Assembly (NCBI GenBank): GCA_964542425.1
Contig: CAZIUB010000126.1
Location: 1 to 64,000 of the forward strand
Length of the DNA stretch: 64,000 nucleotides
Reading direction: 5' to 3'
Origin: Dongia_A sp964542425
Lineage (GTDB): Bacteria > Pseudomonadota > Alphaproteobacteria > Dongiales > Dongiaceae
Shown: positions 60,582 to 64,000 of the stretch, one piece after another
Numbering within the stretch: position 1 is the first letter of the stretch
Layout: every line of letters starts with the position of its first letter
Made by a program: the position numbers and the translations under genes
Notes under the pieces: model-generated
What the model was told of the DNA's origin: nothing
The model's database searches: none
The model's input: only the letters and a program-made list of their open reading frames with translations

Positions 60582-61853
60582 ATGAACGCGGAATTGGGCG
60601 CCGGCACGGACCTGACCCCTGATAACGTGCCCCAAGCGATCGAGCGGATGAAGCGAGCGCTCGGGGCCCGGCGCGATCTCCTCGATCGCGCCTATCGCGA
60701 AGTCACGGACCAGATTCTATTCGAGGCCGATTCCATCGCGGCCCAGCGCGATTCCGGAAAGAGGGTCATCCCTGAACTCGATCTGGCGGCGATCGAGGCC
60801 GATCGGGTGGCCGAGACGCTACGCACGCAAATTCGCCGTCGGGGCGTCTGCGTCATCCGGAACGTGGTGCCGAGGGAAGAGGCCAAATGCTGGAACGATG
60901 AACTTGGCGAATACATCTCCGGCAACGGCTATTACACGGCGAGGAAAGATCCGAACCTGGACAAGTATTTCACCACGCTCGATGCCGCCCGGCCACAGAT
61001 TTTCGGCATCTATTGGTCGAGGCCGCAGATCCAGGCGCGCCAGCATCCGAGCCTGGCGGCGGCACGGCGATTCCTCAATCGACTATGGCGCTCCGAGAAC
61101 GAGGGCGGGCGCCATTTCGACCCCGATCGCGAGGCGAGCTACGCCGATCGAACGCGCAGGCGCGAGTCCGGCGACCGAACGCTGGGGCTTTCGCCGCATA
61201 TGGATGCGGGCTCGGTCGAGCGTTGGCTTGATCCCGCTTACGGCCAAGTCTATCGGCACGTCTTTTCGGGCGATTGGCAACGTTACGAGGCGTTCGACGG
61301 CGCCTGGCGTACCCGGACAAGGGAAATTCCATCGCCGGCCGTCTGCTCGATGTTCCGCAGCTTCCAGGGCTGGACCGCGCTCACCACGCAAGGCCCGCAC
61401 GACGGTACCTTGCAAGTGGTACCGATCGCCAATGGCATCGTCTATATGCTGTTGCGGGCACTCCAGGCCGATGTGCCGGAGGCGGAACTCTGCGACGCCA
61501 TGCCGGGCCGGGCCTTGTCGGCGAGCGCGCAATGGCATCCGGCGCTGCTGCCCGCCCTGACCTCGATCCCGCTGGTCGAGCCGGGCGACACCGTATGGTG
61601 GCACCCCGACATCATTCACGCGGTCGAGAACGAGCACGCGGGCAAGAACTACTCCAACGTCATCTATGTGGCGGCGGCACCCTGGTGCGAGAAGAACGCC
61701 GCCTATCTCGAGCGCCAGAAACCGGCGTTCCTGGAAGGCCGCAGCGCCCCCGATTTCGCGCCGGAGGATTTCGAAATCGACTACAAGAACCGAGCCACGC
61801 TCGATGATCTGAGCCCGCTCGGGCGCCGGCAGATGGGATTCGAGCCCTGGTAA
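60582..61853 (+). CDS. DUF1479 (YbiU-like) predicted Fe(II)/2-oxoglutarate-type oxygenase
   Basis: A 423-residue protein of the DUF1479 family, which has a double-stranded beta-helix fold like non-heme iron oxygenases. LGLSPHMDAGSVERWLDPAY has the His-x-Asp metal pair, and WWHPDIIHAVENEHAGKN gives the distal His. The activity of the family is unknown. It follows the ROK kinase gene by 16 bp with AAAGGAG before the ATG, so it is in the same sugar-utilisation operon. Confidence 0.88.
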   Translation: MNAELGAGTDLTPDNVPQAIERMKRALGARRDLLDRAYREVTDQILFEADSIAAQRDSGKRVIPELDLAAIEADRVAETLRTQIRRRGVCVIRNVVPREEAKCWNDELGEYISGNGYYTARKDPNLDKYFTTLDAARPQIFGIYWSRPQIQARQHPSLAAARRFLNRLWRSENEGGRHFDPDREASYADRTRRRESGDRTLGLSPHMDAGSVERWLDPAYGQVYRHVFSGDWQRYEAFDGAWRTRTREIPSPAVCSMFRSFQGWTALTTQGPHDGTLQVVPIANGIVYMLLRALQADVPEAELCDAMPGRALSASAQWHPALLPALTSIPLVEPGDTVWWHPDIIHAVENEHAGKNYSNVIYVAAAPWCEKNAAYLERQKPAFLEGRSAPDFAPEDFEIDYKNRATLDDLSPLGRRQMGFEPW

Positions 61854-61911
61854 AGGGGCGAGCCGTCACGGCCTACGCGCTGCAGGCGGGCGAGGGAGAA
61901 CACAGCGGCCC

Positions 61912-63459
61912 TCAATCCTCCATCTTGGCGCCGCCTTCGGCGACGCGGCGGGCGAGGAAGGAATCCAGTTCCTCGGCGATTCCCGAATCGATCGGCGGGG
62001 GCTGGTAGTCGGCCAAGGCCTTCTTCCAAAGACGGTTGGCGCGGGTGGCGGCGTCCATCGAACCGGCCTCGACCCAGTTGCCGTAAGAGCTCCAATCGCT
62101 GAGGATTGGTTCGTAGAAGGCGCTCCGATAGCGTTCCAGCGTGTGCGGGCTCCCGAAGAAATGCCCGCCCGGCCCCACCTCGCGAATCGCCTCCACCGCC
62201 AGTTCCGCCTCGTCCACCTTCAGCGGACGGAACAATTCGGCGAACATGCGCAGCATCTCGATGTCGATGATGAACTTCTCGAACGAGGCGGTGAGCCCGC
62301 CTTCGAGCCAGCCCGCCGCATGGATGACCAGATTGGCCCCGCCCATGATGGCGCCCCACAGCGACATCTGCGATTCGTAGGCCGCCTGGGCATCGGGCAA
62401 TTTGGAGGTGCTGGCGTTCGAGGATCGCCAAGGGAGGCCATAGCGCCTGGCCAATTGCCCGCTCGCGAATGCCGCCTTCACGTATTCGGGCGTGCCGAAG
62501 GCGGGCGCGCCCGAGCGCATATCCACGTTGCTGGTAAAGCCGCCATACATGACCGGCGCGCCGGGTTTGGCCAATTGCGAGAGCGCAAGGCCGGCCAGGA
62601 ATTCCGCGTTCTGCTGGGCAAGCGCGCCGGCCAGCGAAATGGGCGCGGCGGCACCAGCCAGCGTGAACGGCGTGACGATACATAGCTGGCCTTCGCGGGC
62701 GAAATCGATGATGCCGTGGGACATCGCCTTGTCGAATTGCAACGGCGAGTTGACATTGACCACGGTCCAGCAGCGGATCGCGTCGCCTTCGGTGGAATGG
62801 GGGCCGCCATGGCGAATGTCGATCATTCGAAGCGCGTCCTGGACCGGTGCCCTATTGCGGCAATAGACGAAGGGGAATTTGTCGCTCAGAGTCAGGGTCG
62901 CGTGCGTCATGTGCAGGTGGCGGAGATTCGGCGCGACATCGACCGGCTCGATCGCCGGCGCCGGAACATGGATCACGTCGAAATGCTGGGCCAGGCGCAG
63001 GAAATCCTTGAAATCGGCGAGCGTTCCGGCGCGCCGTCCGCGATCCATATCCTGAACATTGGGCGGGCCGGCCACGGTCGCGAACATGACCGAGGCGCCA
63101 CCCATCACCGCTTCCCGTTCCCGGTTGGCGGGATGGATCGCGTAGGGTGGGCGGGTCTTGGCAAGCGATTCCTCTAGGAGGCCGCGATCGAAGCGCACCA
63201 TGAGCGCGGCATCGTCAACGATGGCCCCCCCCTCTCGCAGCAACTGGCGGGCCTCGTCGGAAAGCACACGGACGCCGATCTCCTCCAGGATGCGCAGCGA
63301 GGCGCCATGGATGGCCTCGACTTCATCGGCCGAAATCTGTTCGATCGGGCGATAGGGATTGACCAGCCGGTCGTAGCGCGGCGCGGCAGTCGTCGCCGGA
63401 CGGCGCTCCACCCCACGGCGGCGAGGGCGGGAAACGATCTCAAGCGAGGGTTCAGGCAC
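61912..63459 (-). CDS. Trimethylamine methyltransferase (MttB)-family protein without pyrrolysine
   Basis: A 515-residue TIM-barrel protein of the MttB superfamily. EIVSRPRRRGVERRP and EVEAIHGASLRILEEIGVRV are typical of the N-terminal region, and GGFTSNVDMRSGAPAFGTPEY, AIMGGANLVIHAAGWLEGGL the barrel core. There is no in-frame TAG, so it is a non-pyrrolysine member like the glycine-betaine methyltransferases, probably demethylating a quaternary amine to a corrinoid protein. The start is GTG at 63459 and overlaps the stop of a small upstream frame by 8 bp. No corrinoid-protein gene is seen in the window. Confidence 0.88.
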   Translation of the reverse strand: MPEPSLEIVSRPRRRGVERRPATTAAPRYDRLVNPYRPIEQISADEVEAIHGASLRILEEIGVRVLSDEARQLLREGGAIVDDAALMVRFDRGLLEESLAKTRPPYAIHPANREREAVMGGASVMFATVAGPPNVQDMDRGRRAGTLADFKDFLRLAQHFDVIHVPAPAIEPVDVAPNLRHLHMTHATLTLSDKFPFVYCRNRAPVQDALRMIDIRHGGPHSTEGDAIRCWTVVNVNSPLQFDKAMSHGIIDFAREGQLCIVTPFTLAGAAAPISLAGALAQQNAEFLAGLALSQLAKPGAPVMYGGFTSNVDMRSGAPAFGTPEYVKAAFASGQLARRYGLPWRSSNASTSKLPDAQAAYESQMSLWGAIMGGANLVIHAAGWLEGGLTASFEKFIIDIEMLRMFAELFRPLKVDEAELAVEAIREVGPGGHFFGSPHTLERYRSAFYEPILSDWSSYGNWVEAGSMDAATRANRLWKKALADYQPPPIDSGIAEELDSFLARRVAEGGAKMED

Positions 63460-63616
63460 GCCGCGTCCGGATCACCGGTGGCATCGCCGACAATTCGGCG
63501 AGCGGGATATGACAGGCGATGCGGTGCGATGTGCCGTCTCGCGGGTTACGCTCCGGAAGGCCATCCGAGGCCGTCGCTTGAGCGAGCCCGACCGCGCTTT
63601 GACGGCTAAACGACAC
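63452..63616 (-). CDS. Small coupled reading frame, possible remnant of an oligopeptide-ABC ATPase C-terminus
   Basis: A 54-codon frame starts with GTG at 63616, overlapping the stop codon of the ABC ATPase gene by one base, and ends 8 bp inside the MttB gene. It reads MSFSRQSAVGLAQATASDGL and ends LAELSAMPPVIRTRRA. The segment GTSHRIACHIPLAEL resembles the very end of oligopeptide ATPases (HKILCHLPKEI in the neighbour). It may be a degenerate second ATPase end or a small real gene. Function unknown. Confidence 0.35.
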   Translation of the reverse strand: MSFSRQSAVGLAQATASDGLPERNPRDGTSHRIACHIPLAELSAMPPVIRTRRA

Positions 63617-64000
63617 TAGACGCGACCCTCCAGCGTGCCCGGCTTCTTCGGCGCAAACGAGATCACCGGCTCCATCGCGCGCAGGATCTCCTTGGGCAGA
63701 TGGCACAATATTTTGTGCCCGTCGCCGAGATCCTGGACCGGGGGAATCTCGGTCTCGCAGATCGCTCCGATTTTTCTTGGGCATCTGGTCTGGAACGGAC
63801 AGCCGGGCGGGGGATTCATCGGCGAGGGCAACTCGCCGGTGAGCACGATGTGCCTCTTCACCACGCTCGTGTCGGCGATCGGGATCGCGGAAAGCAGCGC
63901 CTCCGTATAGGGGTGATAGGGCGGCGCGAAGACCTGATCGGTCGTGCCCTGCTCCACGATATAGCCGAGATACATGACGACGACGCGGTCGGCGATGTAA
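63616..64000 (-). CDS. Oligopeptide/dipeptide ABC transporter ATP-binding protein, C-terminal part
   Basis: The gene runs off the window end. Visible are the region after Walker B (YIADRVVVMYLGYIVEQGTT), then the Oligo_HPY C-terminal domain: PPYHPYTEALLSAIP, GELPSPMNPPPGCPFQTRCP with Cys residues, and GDGHKILCHLPKEI. These mark a DppF/OppF-type ATPase. Being directly upstream of the MttB gene it may serve uptake of a methylated amine or peptide-like substrate. Confidence 0.88.
   Translation of the reverse strand, partial: YIADRVVVMYLGYIVEQGTTDQVFAPPYHPYTEALLSAIPIADTSVVKRHIVLTGELPSPMNPPPGCPFQTRCPRKIGAICETEIPPVQDLGDGHKILCHLPKEILRAMEPVISFAPKKPGTLEGRV

Noticed and set aside
61912..63459. Pyrrolysine-containing trimethylamine methyltransferase
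   Set aside because: No in-frame TAG is present; the gene is a standard open frame, so it is a non-pyrrolysine MttB homologue.

Overview
The window looks like chromosomal DNA of a high-GC alphaproteobacterium, probably close to Rhodospirillales. This rests on the divK-pleD pair, the rnr / S41 peptidase / Nudix / rpmG order, an EipB (DUF1849) protein, alphaproteobacterial-type SerC followed by SerA, and intergenic palindromes of the CGTCATxGCCGxxCTTGA type. No rRNA, tRNA or CRISPR array was seen. Species was not assigned.

Layout. 1-2.5 kb: the end of an adenylate-cyclase/TPR gene, a complete IS630-family element with an A7 frameshift, and a fragment that looks like the 3' end of topA. 2.5-7.9 kb (minus strand): a CUT1-type sugar or polyol ABC transporter with an iron-type/glycerol-1-phosphate-like dehydrogenase. 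8.2-19 kb: DinB-fold protein, cupin, RNase R, S41 peptidase lipoprotein, Nudix, L33, PleD, DivK, DNA polymerase IV. 19-25.5 kb: EipB, a D-2-hydroxyacid dehydrogenase, an agmatine-deiminase-fold protein lacking its catalytic residues, AspRS and RNase D. 25.7-36.1 kb: two tandem cyclase/TPR genes flanked by a duplicated ppx 3' end, then a polyphosphate neighbourhood (ppx, ppk1, SixA-like phosphatase, CYTH-CHAD protein). 36.3-39 kb: cytochrome c', a porin, a cytochrome b561-like protein. 39.2-42.8 kb: serC, serA and a PPK2 kinase behind a leader that could switch between two structures. 42.9-45.8 kb: VOC and GST proteins and a convergent BglII-type restriction / MT-A70 methylation pair. 45.9-53.2 kb: a coupled operon of two CrtI-like FAD oxidoreductases and a GcvT-like protein, a divergent amidinotransferase-fold hydrolase, and another cyclase/TPR gene. 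53.3-61.9 kb: a second CUT1 transporter with a divergent cupin, LacI-type regulator, ROK kinase and DUF1479 protein, with two matching operator palindromes between the divergent units. 61.9-64 kb: an MttB-like methyltransferase and the end of an oligopeptide ABC ATPase.

The most unusual content is between genes. A 58-62 bp palindrome occurs four times and in two cases supplies the start codon and first codons of a gene. A 21 bp hairpin (AAAAGGG / CCCTTTT around TAGCGTC) occurs at four loci, mostly at gene 3' ends. Both sugar transporters carry a palindromic repeat between the binding-protein gene and the first permease gene. Other points of interest are the pseudo-agmatine deiminase, the ppx 3'-end duplication flanking the cyclase pair, the cyclase paralogue with a missing catalytic Asn, and the serC leader. 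All identifications are from reading the sequence and recalled family features; no database search was run.
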